From: Tillus elongatus
Taxonomy: Eukaryota > Arthropoda > Insecta > Coleoptera > Cleridae
NCBI GenBank assembly: GCA_964006375.1
Contig: OZ023263.1
Span: forward strand, 135,743,370 to 135,807,369
Reading direction: 5' to 3'
Length of the DNA: 64,000 bases
Numbering within the stretch: position 1 is the first letter of the stretch; every line of letters starts with the position of its first letter. The translations under genes were made by a program, and so were the position numbers. Below the pieces are notes generated by a model, which was not told where the DNA came from, made no database searches, and worked only from the letters and a program-made list of their open reading frames with translations. Shown piece by piece: positions 32,661 to 43,520 of this stretch.

Positions 32661-33619
32661 CTAGAGCATATCTATTTTATAGTTGATTAATGGTACCAGT
32701 TCAAATAATTTACCAACAGTTTCCATACCTAAGTAGACTCTGTTGCCATATTTATCTTCCACTTTTATAATTTTTATATCTCTAAACCACTCAAAATGTA
32801 TTGAAAATGAAGACTTGAGTGTTTGGAACGTCTCAGCATTTGGTGTATAAAAATAGTTAGTCACTACACCTTGCTGTTTTAGAAACTCATTCCATTCAGT
32901 TTCATTTAAAACACACAATCACCTTTAAATTTTGTTGAAGGCCATTTGGCCATACATGGTCCTTCTACCCACCCTAAATTATCACAACCTTTTAACCCCT
33001 TTTCAATATTTTTTGTTAACCATGCATGCACTTTTTTATGCTTATCATTGTTACATGGGTCAAAGTGAAATTTAACATTAAACTTTTTAATTACAGCCAT
33101 TACACATTTTAAAAGTTTTACATCGGCAAAATGAGCAGCACTACAAATAGTTTCATCGACTAATGAATCAATTTTTTTATATTTGAAAGAAATATTTGTT
33201 GTTTGATATCTTTCATCAAAAATTTTCAAATCTCCACATGCTAATAAAGTAAACCAATAATATTTTTTACAAATCGGTGAATCTATGTGATTTTTACCAA
33301 GTAAATCATCTAATTCCAAAATACTCAAAAACTCATGGCCGCCACGTTTCACTACTTTAATCACTTCGTCCGTAAACTTGTCGAAATTTAATTTTCTTCC
33401 CACCAATAATGAAGTCAAATCAATGTTGCAAACTTCGCTCTCAACTATATAGTGAAAAGCTTCATCTGGAACAGCTATTTTATTTAAAATGGCTACAGCG
33501 ACTGGTAAATTTTCTTCACAAGGATTTCTAGTAATAACATGTCGTAAAGTACGTTTACAAATTGTTTGTGTTTCACCACATAACCGGGAGAAGAGTTCTG
33601 AATATAAGTATTGACTCAT
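32661..33619 (-). CDS. Orphan Polinton B protein, ~310 residues with one possible frameshift
   Basis: ATG at 33619; 237 open codons: 'MSQYLYSELFSRLCGETQTI', 'LPVAVAILNKIAVPDEAFHY', 'HEFLSILELDDLLGKNHIDS', 'KVHAWLTKNIEKGLKGCDNL', to a TAA at 32906. A second frame overlapping by 13 bases (32918-32661) continues 'LNETEWNEFLKQQGVVTNYF' and 'VEDKYGNRVYLGMETVGKLF'. The length and absence of stops over 700 bases in such AT-rich DNA make it a real gene. I recognise no domain. A single-base change near 32910 or two separate genes are both possible. Confidence 0.6.
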
Positions 33620-33679
33620 GCTTAGAGCTAAAGTAACTGGAAAGCTTTGAATAAATGTTACTTATATATTTTACCCCCC

Positions 33680-35888
33680 ACCCTAAAACTATTGTGCAAT
33701 GTCACTTTCAGCGGACTCTTTCATTACTTGAATAAGACGGTCTAATCTTTCGTCTGACTTAAAGACATACATGACACAGTGTACGGTTGAACATTCTCCA
33801 TCCACAATTGCTTTATAATGTTTAAGTTCTAATTGATTTTTAATGCTAGCCTCACTTACTCCTTTCGCCTTTTTAGAAAGTGTATCTGGAGAATTTATAC
33901 AATATGCTTTCGCAAGTACCGTAATATGATTCTAAGACTTTTCCGGCATATTCACCCTTCATTTTTCCTATAGTCGATAAGGTTTTCGGAATGTTGTGAA
34001 TATTATTTAGATCATAATTAGACGTATCCTATTTATCAATGTGCTGTTTTATATAATCATAAAATTTTTCAGTTTTAACATAAATTATTCAAGAATCAAT
34101 ATCTGTATATAAAAGAGATACATTATCACCGTATAATGGTTTTGAAAACCCGTAAAAAAATTCGTAAATGACAGTTTTTGATATATCTAATATTGAAAAT
34201 CCAACATAGATAGGTTTGTTATATTCAACGTGAATTTTTTGCATTTAAATAGCTACTAAATTTTCGCAAAAAATTTCTGATTCTTTAAAATGTGGTCTAC
34301 TTATATAATTTTCAGCACCATTTTTTTGACGATTGTTTCAAATTCTGTTGCGAGCTTGATATTTACACGGTTCTCAAAATTTTCAATGGTTTTTCCAAAT
34401 ATAGAAGTTATTTTCAATTCAAAACTACGGCGCTCAAAATTATTCTTGGCAGAATTCCGCAACTTTGTATTTAACTCTACATATGGTTTAAGCCATGCCG
34501 ATTGAGAAAATTTTATACCTCTGTGAATTTTTACTAATTTAAGGCCATACTTTAGACATTGCTTTAAATTTCTGTGGTGTAAAATATATTTTTCTTTATT
34601 TCGCAAATTTGGAATTAGTTTTCGACTTTGGCTACCATGTGGTTTATAATTTTCCGGACAAAACGGTAGGTCATTATGATAGTCGTGTAAATATGTAGGC
34701 TATTCAAGATCAACTTCCACAACATAGCCAGTCTCTGCATCGTCTGGAATATTTGAAACAGTATTATGTAAAGTCTGAATTTCCTCATTTGAGAGCCAAT
34801 GACAATTTCCCTTTGGAAGACTCTGCGCCATAACGCATGCATACATGCTCGTAAAGTCAAGATTAATAATAAATGAGTTTTGCATTCAGGAGTCATAATT
34901 TGGGAGAAATTTATTGTTGGCAATGGCTTTTCGCTGAATGCAAGTACTTACACCACCTCGAATACAATTTTTTTTTAAATGTAGCATATCAATATCAGTT
35001 AATAATTCTAATTCAACTTTTGTGTATCTTAACATTGCATCCCAACTTAAACCTGGAGCTGTGTAGTAATGGGCCGGGTCAAGTTTGTATGTTTTGAGAC
35101 ATAAATCCCTATGGTTTTCAAAAACATCAGCGATCAATAGCACATAAGACATTAAGTAAGAGTCAAAGCAGTCTCCTAAAGTTTTACAATTTAAAACACG
35201 CCATGCATTGCAAGCCCCATCATAGTCTTCTTAAGAGAATTCTTCACTTCGAAGTTCATCATAAAATTTATATTTGTTTGGTAAAGATGTTTCATGAAAT
35301 AAAAAAAGCTATATATGTGTCAGGAAAAACCCACTTGCGCCTCTAATATAGAATTTTTGAGCATCAGAAAATAACTTGCGAACTTCACGACATTGATATG
35401 ATTCTAAGTTTGAAGCCAATTCATCTAATGAAGCGGATAAAAATTGATACGAGTCTAAAAATTTCATTTGAAGAAAGTGTTTTTATTGTACCATTTTTAC
35501 TAGTATATTTATCAACTGGAAGTTTTTTCGCAAAAGAAATGTATTTTTAAAATGTTTGAGGAATTAGTCACTTCATCTTGACTTACAGCGAGTTGTTTGA
35601 CAAAGAGATGTGCAACATAGTTTTTCAAATTATGGAAAAAAAAGGTATTTGCAAAGGGCTTTTAAAATTAAGGTTGCTGGCGTTGTGTGCTGCACCTCTA
35701 AAGTTTCCCGTAAAGTGGCAGTGATCTTTTACTTTTACATCTGAATCTGTAAATGGCATTTCACAAATATGACGATACAACGTCGACCACATTATTGGAT
35801 GATGTGGGAGCCGTCGGAAATGCTCTTTTACAGGATGTGTTGGATAAGTTAGAGGTATTTTTTTAAAATATTTTCCATATAAGCTCAT
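33680..35888 (-). pseudogene. Polinton protein-primed family B DNA polymerase, N-terminally truncated
   Basis: On the minus strand: 'DVKVKDHCHFTGNFRGAAHN' (35740), 'LIADVFENHRDLCLKTYKLD' and 'HYYTAPGLSWDAMLRYTKVE' (35150-35050), 'FIINLDFTSMYACVMAQSLP' (34870, motif A), 'SIFGKTIENFENR' (34390, motif B) and 'YTDIDS' (about 34105, motif C with the catalytic Asp pair). This is the protein-primed polB that replicates Polintons. Many stops. The exonuclease N-terminus is cut at about 35888, where unrelated sequence begins. Confidence 0.85.
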
Positions 35889-36294
35889 TTTTTACTGGGT
35901 AAATATTGTAGGATATGTTTAACAATTTAATATATTACATTTAATAATTGATTTTTTAATAGCAAAATCGCATGATTGAAGTGGAAAATAACGAGCATTT
36001 AGAGGTATATAGTATTTTTTCTACATGAAACATTTATTGCAATAAATATGTTTTTTTAACAGGGGGATTTTGAGGAAGACCAAATTCAAGAAAATCATCA
36101 TGAGGTATAATTCCTTTTTGATTCTTGTTTTTTATATTTAATTATAATGTTTTATATTTCTTTGACAAATAGCTAATGAAAATCGCTATGGAGAGGTATG
36201 GTGTCATATTTTTTTACTTAAATTATCAATTTCTTTATTGTTAATTTAATTACAGCATCCAGGAGACTCAAATACGGGTTATGAATCGGGTTAG
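35834..36294 (+). other. Candidate chain of micro-exons (possible host gene remnant)
   Basis: Four short segments each bounded by AG on the left and ending GAG before GTAT: 35834-35854 (21 bases), 35963-36004 (42), 36063-36104 (42) and 36256-36294 (39, ending in TAG). All are phase 0, so they join into one frame: 'DVLDKLE', 'QNRMIEVENNEHLE', 'GDFEEDQIQENHHE', 'HPGDSNTGYESG' then stop. A further 23-base candidate at 36173-36195 would break the frame and may be alternative. Introns are 58-151 bases with T-rich 3' ends. AATAAA follows near 36409. The first segment overlaps antisense polymerase and is least certain. Confidence 0.4.
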
Positions 36295-36306
36295 AATTAG
36301 TTTTTT

Positions 36307-36310
<4 letters not shown>

Positions 36311-36365
<55 letters not shown>
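36311..36365. repeat. (AT)n microsatellite
   Basis: Uninterrupted AT tract about 55 bases long, just after the stop codon of the candidate micro-exon gene, within its presumed 3' untranslated region. Confidence 0.95.
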
Positions 36366-36369
<4 letters not shown>

Positions 36370-36374
36370 TTTAT

Positions 36375-37260
36375 ATTTAGATTAGTTTTTTGTATAAATG
36401 TAGTTTGTAATAAACAAATAATTTCTAAATTATCATTTTTTACCCTAATCATAATCAGCGCTATGGTAGTAAATTTTATTAAAAATGTTCTAAATATGGT
36501 TAATCAAAATATAACGAGTAAAGCAATGATTTAATTTGAATGAAATAACTTGTATGAAAATAAATTTAGAATGTTCCATACCACGATATAATCAAAACCC
36601 TTTTACAAAAAAAATGTTAAATAATTCCTTTCACTTCTTACCATTTAAAAATTGAATGTAATTTAATTATTTAAAATGAATTGCTTTTATTGTGAAATAC
36701 AATAATTAGAAAATAATAAATAATAAATTATATCTATTTCAATATCTAGATTAGTTAAAAAATGTTAAATAATTCCTTTCACTTCTTACCATTTAAAAAA
36801 TTGAATGTAATTTATTTATTTAAATTCAATTGGTTTTATTGTGAAATACAATAATTAGAAGATATATAATAAATTATATCATCTATTATTTTACATGATG
36901 CACCAGAAAAAAAAAATACTGCCAAATTATATAAATTGGAAATGTAAAAAAAAAACAGTCATTTGCAAGTTGTCATGAATTATTAAATTTAAAGTTTTTT
37001 TTTATCTAAAATAATTTTTCAACATCTAGATTAGTTTTTTTTGTATAAATGTAGTCTGTAATAAACAAATATTTCCTAAATGGTCATTTTTCCATAATTA
37101 TAATATAAAGATGGCAGAGTTATGGTAGTGAATTTTCATTAAAAAATGTATCAATATATAATCAGTAAAAAAAAGATTTATTTTCCATTTTCACTTGTAT
37201 GAAAAACTGTTTCCTACCACGGTATAATTAAAGCCTTCTTTTTATAAACAATTGTCAATA
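36375..37260. repeat. Two nested tandem duplications in AT-rich DNA
   Basis: A ~640 base unit is repeated: 'tagattagttttttgtataa' and 'gtaataaacaaat' at 36380-36420 recur at 37025-37070, and the following 'tatggtagt(a/g)aattttatt' parts also match. Inside it, a ~140 base unit 'aatgttaaataattcctttc' to 'tgaaatacaataattaga' occurs at about 36615-36715 and again at about 36760-36860. No genes. Confidence 0.65.
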
Positions 37261-37799
37261 ATTTTTTAATTCAGCTTCTTATTGAAAAGTTGACTGATTT
37301 TACAGCAGAAAAAATACAATATAAACTAAAATAATTCGTCTGCGAAACTAAATACGTTATATTTAGCGTTTAAAAGAACCTTAATTAAACTCATTTTTAA
37401 ATGATTACAACTGAATTTCTCCTAGAAGATTTCAGAAGCCAAAGCAATTCCTGGCGAGAAATGTTGATTGAGAGAATTCGTAAAAGCGTTGCAAAAGTAT
37501 AATACTTTTTTTGCATAATAAATCTATAAAAGGTACACAAATTGAACATGTTTCCTAGAAAAAAAAAATATTTATGTATAATCTTAACCTGGAAATGATT
37601 ATCATAACGCACCTTCTGCGTCCAGAAATTCATGTCTTAAAAATTTTGAAAAGAGGGTAGACTACTAGAACTCAGATCTCCGACTTAATTATATATGTAT
37701 ATATTTAGGTGTGGTGAAAATTTAAAAAAACATTTTTTAACAATACCATAACACACTTGCTGCACCCAATTTTTTCTATCAATGTTATGCCTTATACAA

Positions 37800-37879
<80 letters not shown>

Positions 37880-38480
37880 GCAAAAAATTATATATAGTGC
37901 AAAAGCAGAAGAGACTGTTAAAATTGTGTCTGAGTGCAAGCAGAGCTTTGTTTGTAAAATATACTGTATAATGTCAATTAATAATACAATTAACTATAAA
38001 AACTTACCACAAGATTTAAAGGTTATCTAACAGTTACACATTCTAAACATTCTAACTACCGTTTTTATTTTTTGTTATTTTCTAAAATGTCTCTTGCTTG
38101 GTAATAAGAGAACGAAATTTGAACGCGGATGCCTAAAACGATACTGACGCATCCTTATATTGTACTGTATGAAGTGTAAAAAATTTCACCTGGTGAGCAG
38201 ATGCGTGATTATATCATATCTTAAACCTGCAATTAGGGTTACGAGCATTATTATATAAATGCCTTCCGCAGGATATTAAATTATTGTGTCTGAAACCAAA
38301 TTTGTATAAGTGCCATGTAAGGGTATTCAGATGTATTATTTAAGTACTTTCTAGATGCCGACGTTTAAGTAAAGACTGATATACTTTATATATAATATTT
38401 ATTAATAACAACTAGATACAACCATCTTAATAGATTAATTTCAAATGAAAGAAATTGCAGAAACACCGTGTAAACTTAAA
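37261..38480. other. Gene-free stretch with (AT)n and terminal motifs
   Basis: Two inverted terminal motifs of the MITE type, 'cataacgcaccttctgcgtc' at about 37605 and 'ccataacacacttgctgcac' at about 37746, and (AT)n at 37804-37875. No coding frame supported. Confidence 0.55.
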
Positions 38481-38484
38481 AATT

Positions 38485-38752
38485 CAAAATGTGAATATGG
38501 TTATTTACATAAACTTAAAAAATATTCTAACAAAACACTATCTTTCCTATACGTATAGCTGAAAACTAGATTACACATTGTACATGATCTGTATCTTCAA
38601 TGAAGTGCTGCTAATGTTAACATTGTTAGAAATAAAAATTTAAACTCACTGAAATCACTGCATCATTTATATTATACAAAATGTGAATATGGTTATTTAC
38701 ATCAACTTAAAAATTATTGTAATAAAACACTTTCTTTTCTATACGTACAGCA
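38485..38752. repeat. Direct repeat of ~75 bases next to the right Polinton arm
   Basis: 'aaatgtgaatatggttattt' to 'ctatacgta(t/c)agc' occurs at 38487-38562 and 38680-38752, about 190 bases apart and about 90% alike. The second copy ends exactly where the inverted Polinton arm starts, so it may mark the rearrangement that produced the arm. Confidence 0.65.
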
Positions 38753-38755
38753 TTC

Positions 38756-38892
38756 AATTAGGGTCGGTTGTAGTGAGACTTGAATTCGAAACAAATGCAA
38801 AGATACCACATAACACATCCGCATACTGTTTAATTTTGCATGATAAACTATTTACTTACAATCCCCTGACGAAAATCGTAAGACAAATTTGA
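38756..38892 (+). pseudogene. C-terminal stub of the double-jelly-roll capsid gene
   Basis: Encodes only the last ~45 residues of the major capsid protein, 'LGSVVVRLEFETNAKIPHNT' then 'SAYCLILHDKLFTYNPLTKI' and 'VRQI', matching the end of the genes at 26268-27508 and 6595-7744. No capsid sequence precedes it, so the arm boundary cuts inside the gene. Confidence 0.75.
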
Positions 38893-39068
38893 TTACACTA
38901 TTTAAGCTAAATGCATTCCTTTACCTAGTTTAATTTGATTATGACGTTGAGGTATAAACAACAACTCAGTGCTCATTTAAAAAGAAACAAATAACTCACA
39001 AAAGTGATTTTCTTTTACGGCATGAAGAAAAAAAATGTATAAACGCTTTTCAAATATTTTTCTTGTAA

Positions 39069-39514
39069 ATGGTACTCGTAATTGATATCCAAGGTTTCAA
39101 ACTGGAAAATAACAAATTTCTTCCAAAAGAACTTGCATCGTTTGATGGTTCCAGGATCTGTCACTATGTTTTTAAAGCACATTTAGTCTTAATTATTTAC
39201 CTCAAAATTTACAAGTGCAGACGAAATGGTTAATAAACCATCATCATTGTATTGGTTGGAAACCAGGTTTTACACCAGTACACAATTTTTCTGAAATAAT
39301 CAAACATCTTACAAGCAACATCAACGTCGTTTATGTGAAAGGAAAGGAGAAAGCTGATTATGTAAGAAAATATTCATCAGCCCTCGTTTTGGAATTAGAT
39401 GAACAACCCGCACTTCAATCATCTACACCTTCTTGCATTTATCATTTAAATAATCATTGCGTTTGCGCCCTTACTAATGTATACTTTTTATTTAATAATC
39501 ATATTATGAATTAA
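39069..39514 (+). pseudogene. 'DIQGF' protein, right copy
   Basis: ATG at 39069: 'MVLVIDIQGFKLENNKFLPK', 'DGSRICHYVFKAHLVLI', a frameshift, 'TKWLINHHHCIGWKPGFTPV', 'VVYVKGKEKADYVRKYSSAL', 'LELDEQPALQSSTPSCIYHL' and 'HCVCALTNVYFLF'. The 'HYVFK' block is shared with Polinton A ('VHYVFKPPKP'), so the left-arm copy is the one that lost it. C-terminal Cys/His residues (C...H...C.C) could bind zinc. Function unknown. Confidence 0.6.
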
Positions 39515-39629
39515 CTTTTATATTGTAAATATTTTAAAATAATAAAACTAGTTAAGATATATTAATTTTCTTTTATTTAAAAAAACTACGTATAGGAATT
39601 ACAATGTTTAACTTAAATTATCTACAAAT

Positions 39630-39905
39630 TTAAAATGGAACATAATGTTCAAATAAGTGTTCAATTTCCCCACTTTGCACATAAGTTTTGTGTGAAAGAA
39701 CAAAAAACTCCTTTGTACAGTTGCCACTTAAATATATGTTACACAATTTATACAAATATGAATTAGTCCAGTCATCTCCTTCAGACTCGAATTTTTCGTC
39801 ACCAGCTATGTCTTTTATTTTGCACACAATTAATCGAAACTTCTCTTCTAGCTCATTACTTTCCATTTTTTCACACTGGCATTTGCTGTTCACATTTGCC
39901 ATCAT
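39630..39905 (-). CDS. Orphan Polinton arm gene, right copy, intact
   Basis: ATG at 39905; 91 residues without a stop: 'MMANVNSKCQCEKMESNELE', 'KFRLIVCKIKDIAGDEKFES', 'SYLYKLCNIYLSGNCTKEFF', ending 'IEHLFEHYVPF'. Acidic, six cysteines, no recognised family. Its left copy has one TGA. Convergent with the 'DIQGF' gene. Presence in both arms suggests it lies in or near the terminal region of a complete element. Confidence 0.6.
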   Translation of the reverse strand: MMANVNSKCQCEKMESNELEEKFRLIVCKIKDIAGDEKFESEGDDWTNSYLYKLCNIYLSGNCTKEFFVLSHKTYVQSGEIEHLFEHYVPF

Positions 39906-40039
39906 ATTGTTTATAATCTACCGACGTTGACGATGACTTCTTAACTACTGACACAATTCACCGTTTCTTCAATATTCCCAGCTGGACTTATTCTTACACA
40001 ACTACACATAAAAGCCACTTCGGTTGGCTGTTTGCACTG

Positions 40040-40432
40040 TTATGCAGATCTATATTTTATTCGCCTGTTACAATAGGAACAATGGAATATGTATCTGCTA
40101 AGGATGTGATATTTCACGACGACACTTTTGTCGCGCACACTAAACACTGCATACCTAGCTCCCACCAAACAATCACTGCAAACTATTGAACCCATGCAAG
40201 GATCTCCTATAAAATAAAATTTGTGGCATTTTTCTTTACCAACGTCGACAGCCCCAAGGTGTGCATCCACTAATGCTACAGCTTGAATATGGCGATTTTG
40301 CAGAACACTTCCTTCATAATTTAACGCATATGGATGGCGAATATTTGCAGCGTTGTGTAAACTGTCCCAATTAATTAAAAAATTATGGTCCGACATTGTA
40401 TTCCTACACACTTTAAATAAACTCGAACTCAC
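40040..40432 (-). CDS. Orphan cysteine-motif protein outside the right arm
   Basis: A 130-codon open frame. The start may be the first Met (40432) or 'MSDHNFLINWDSLHNAANIR'. It continues 'YEGSVLQNRHIQAVALVDAH' and 'KCHKFYFIGDPCMGSIVCSD', ending with 'YIFHCSYCNRRIKYRSA'. Four C-x2-C-like cysteines ('CMGSIVCSDC', 'CSYC') suggest a zinc-binding fold. No family recognised. It lies between the arm's orphan gene and the Tc1/mariner element, so it is probably a further terminal gene of a Polinton. Confidence 0.55.
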   Translation of the reverse strand: MSSSLFKVCRNTMSDHNFLINWDSLHNAANIRHPYALNYEGSVLQNRHIQAVALVDAHLGAVDVGKEKCHKFYFIGDPCMGSIVCSDCLVGARYAVFSVRDKSVVVKYHILSRYIFHCSYCNRRIKYRSA

Positions 40433-40480
40433 AGACTGCTAATACTACACTGAATTACACGAGCTATCTCCCATTCATAT

Positions 40481-42922
40481 ACAGGGTGTTTCAAAAAGGA
40501 TGGTCTATGTTACAGGTGCACATTCAGCACAAAAAATAAGACTATTTTTTCATATAAACATGGGTCCGCAAATGCTTAGTTCTCTTAAATACAGCGTGTT
40601 AAAGTTATTTGTTTTTGTCAGTTTTTCACGGATAAGTCCGAGTCAAATTAAAAATTTGACGTGAAAATTGGCATGTGGGGTTTTCGAGGGCAAGAAATTT
40701 AAATATGGTATTGTTAATAACACTGCTGGCAGAGGGCGCCAACTGTAAGACATGGCTTGCAATCAATTGGCTATAATTTTTTGACACCAAGTAATATCGA
40801 CCTACCGTATAAGCTATATTGCAGCCCTTATCAATTGTAAGCAAAAATGTGTATTTGATTTAAATCTCTCAGACGCACCATTTTAGATATATTTCAATTT
40901 TTGTATGTCGATGTCGCTCAAAATTAATTCTGCGACAAATCATAGGAATACATTTTTCACCTTTTAATTTCCATCAGTATGTATAAACATTAATTTTTTT
41001 ATTCTCTAGTTAAAAATTAAAATCTTACCAGAAAAAAGAACTGATAAGACACAACGATGAAGATAAAATAAAAGCCATGATAACAAACTTTGAACAAACC
41101 ATTTAACATAGTGGTTTCCATCGTAACGGGACTTGACTTTTGCGTTTTTGTCGTGACATACACTACGTTTGACTTTTACGTTTGAGACTACTCCCTATTT
41201 TTAAGTAACTTAGTGTATTATTCGTAATGTTTGGAATTAAATATGGAAGTCTTTACCAACAATGAACTAACAGACATGCATGTTATGTATTCACGGGCTT
41301 TTGGTAACTGTTATGAGGCGAAATGACTGTATGAAGAAGCCTTCCCAAATCGGAGAATTCCAGACAGAAAGATGTTTCAACGGATTGACAACCGTCTGCG
41401 ATAAACAGGTACATACTTACATTATCTAATACATCGATCTGTCTCTGTCGAATATATATTTTTTTACCAGGTACCCTTAATAAAGTTACTGCTGATCGAG
41501 GCAGACCACGAAGTGCACGAAATCCTGATTTTTGAAGAGGCTGTTCTGGATGAAATTGAACAAAATCTAAAAATAAGTACTAGGGAAATGGCCAATCATC
41601 TGGGAGCATCCAATGCAACGATATGGCGAGTTCTTCACGAGCAACAATTGCGTCCATATCACATTTAACGTGTGCAGGCACTATCGCTAGAAAAAGATTT
41701 TATACCTCGCCTACAATTTTGCCAATGGTTTCTTCAACATAATAATGTAGAGAACTTGTTTAATTGTGTATTGTTCACTGAGGAGTTTGGATTTAGGCGC
41801 GACGGGATCGTCAATTTTCGTAACAGCCATATTTGGACTGACGAAAATCCCCACGCAGTTTTTGAAAGGCATCATCAACAGCAATTTTCCTTAAATGTAT
41901 GGGCTGGAATTGTAGGGTGTAATTTAATAAAACCAATTTTTTTACCTCACAGACTTAATGCTACAACTTATCTTGAATTCCTGCAAAACCAACTAAATGG
42001 TTTATTAGAAAATGTACCTCTTGACATAAGACATAACCTGTGGTTTATGCATGACGGAGCTCCCCCACATTTCGCCCTAAATGTCAGAAATTACCTAAGC
42101 AATACTTTTGGACACAGATGGATCGGACGCGGTGGACCTCAGCCATGGCCGGCTCGATCCCCTGATTTAAATCCTATGGACTTTTATTTATGGGGGCATC
42201 TCAGAAGTATTGTTTAGGAAGCAAATGTTTAAAATGTTGATGATCTGCACCAAAGAATTGTACTTGGATGCGAACAAATTAGAAATACACCAGAAATATT
42301 TCACAGAGTACGACGTTGTATGTTCCGCAGAATACGAAAGTGTATTGAAGTGGAGGGTGGCCATTTTGAACATTTATTGTAGTCAGGTATCATAAAATGT
42401 TATAAGCTTTTTTATTTGTTGTTTTATTTGTTATTAAAATTTGCAGACAATACAATTAATTACTTGAGAAAAATTAATTTTTGAACGACATCGACATACA
42501 AAAATTGAAATAACTCGAAAATGGTGTGTCTCAGAGATTTGGATCAAATATACATTTTTTGCTTACAATTGATAAGGGCTGCAATGTAGCTATACGGTAG
42601 GTCGATAGGACTGGGTGTCAAAAAATTATAGCCAATTGAAGGCAAGCATAGTCTTACAGGTGGCGCCCTCTGCCAGAAGTGTTATTAACAATAACATATT
42701 TAAATTTCTTGCCCTAGAAAACCCTCACATGCCAATTTTCAGGTCAAAATTTTAATTTGACTCGGACTTATTCGTGAAAAACTGACAAAAACAAATAACT
42801 TTAACACGCTGTATTTAAGAGAACTAAGCATTTGCGGACCCATGTTTATATGAAAAAATAGTCTTATTTTTTGTGCTGAATGTGTACCTGTAACATAGAC
42901 CATCATTTTTGAAACACTTGTA
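40481..42922. mobile_element. Tc1/mariner-superfamily element with ~450 bp terminal inverted repeats
   Basis: Ends 'acagggtgtttcaaaaagga' (40481) and, inverted, 'tttttgaaacacttgta' (to 42922), with TA at both edges as expected for a TA target duplication. The inverted repeats extend inward for about 450 bases each (40481-40930 and 42470-42922) with matching blocks such as 'acttggtgtcaaaaaattat'-like and 'ggcgccctctgcca'-like. The interior holds one transposase. About 2.44 kb in all. The element separates the Polinton from the 'tcaaggccaagg' repeat. Confidence 0.85.
41243..42382 (+). pseudogene. Tc1/mariner-type transposase with an intron
   Basis: ATG at 41243: 'MEVFTNNELTDMHVMYSRAF' and 'YEEAFPNRRIPDRKMFQRID' (helix-turn-helix region), a probable intron 41409-41470 (AG/gtacat...ttaccag/GT), 'ISTREMANHLGASNATIWRV', then the DDE core: 'NCVLFTEEFGFRRDGIVN', 'NLWFMHDGAPPHFALNVRNY' and 'WPARSPDLNPMDFYLWGHL', ending 'VEGGHFEHLL' at 42382. 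The first catalytic position reads Glu instead of Asp, and there are about five stops, so it is inactive. Related to the fossil at 59516-60499. Confidence 0.8.
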
Positions 42923-42929
42923 TATATAA

Positions 42930-43085
42930 TACAAATTTCAAAGACGAATTTGTTCAAGGTTATATCTCATAATGGCCTTGGAATATGACTTGACGCCTTG
43001 ACTCTGTCCTTGGCCTTGACGATGGCCTTGACCTCACTCACTCACTCCTCAGAGTTCTAGAACATACACCTACTACAGAGCACCT
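42930..43085 (-). repeat. Inverted copy of the 'tcaaggccaagg' repeat
   Basis: 'ggttatatctcataatggcc', 'gacttgacgccttgactctg' and 'ctcctcagagttctagaaca' are the reverse complement of 21400-21540. The copy starts right after the Tc1/mariner element, which may have inserted at its edge. Confidence 0.75.
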
Positions 43086-43315
43086 CAGTACCAGCGGTTT
43101 CAACCAAAATATGCAGTAATTATGAGCTCGATTTTAAAGATATTTATATTTAATACGGTGTAGATAATTAATTTTGTTTGTTTCAAAAGTGCAGGGTGGA
43201 ATTTAAATGTGTTATAAGCTTTTTGGGATAAATTACAGAAAGTTTCCAATTTTTTTCAACAACTGTTTATGTTGATTTAAAGGTTTTATGAATTGCTAGA
43301 CAAGTCCAGATTTAA

Positions 43316-43438
43316 AAAAAGTCTGGACGCAGCAAGTGCGTTATGGTAGTGAATTTTCATAAACATATTTTTAATGGCAGGTATGTCTTTTAGCGAATTT
43401 TTCGTAAAACGAAAAATTCACTAATGGGGAGATCTGTG

Positions 43439-43520
<82 letters not shown>

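Larger units (their letters stand above)
38750..39947. repeat. Right inverted arm of Polinton B
   Basis: Inverted counterpart of 25335-26410. Runs from the last codons of the major capsid gene ('VVVRLEFETNAKIPHNTSAY' to 'YNPLTKIVRQI', stop 38890-38892), through the 'DIQGF' gene, to the orphan arm gene. It keeps two stretches (39 and about 70 bases) that the left arm has deleted. The outer end at 'ctaccgacgttgacgatgac' continues into 500 more bases with another gene (40040-40432) absent from the left side. Confidence 0.85.
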
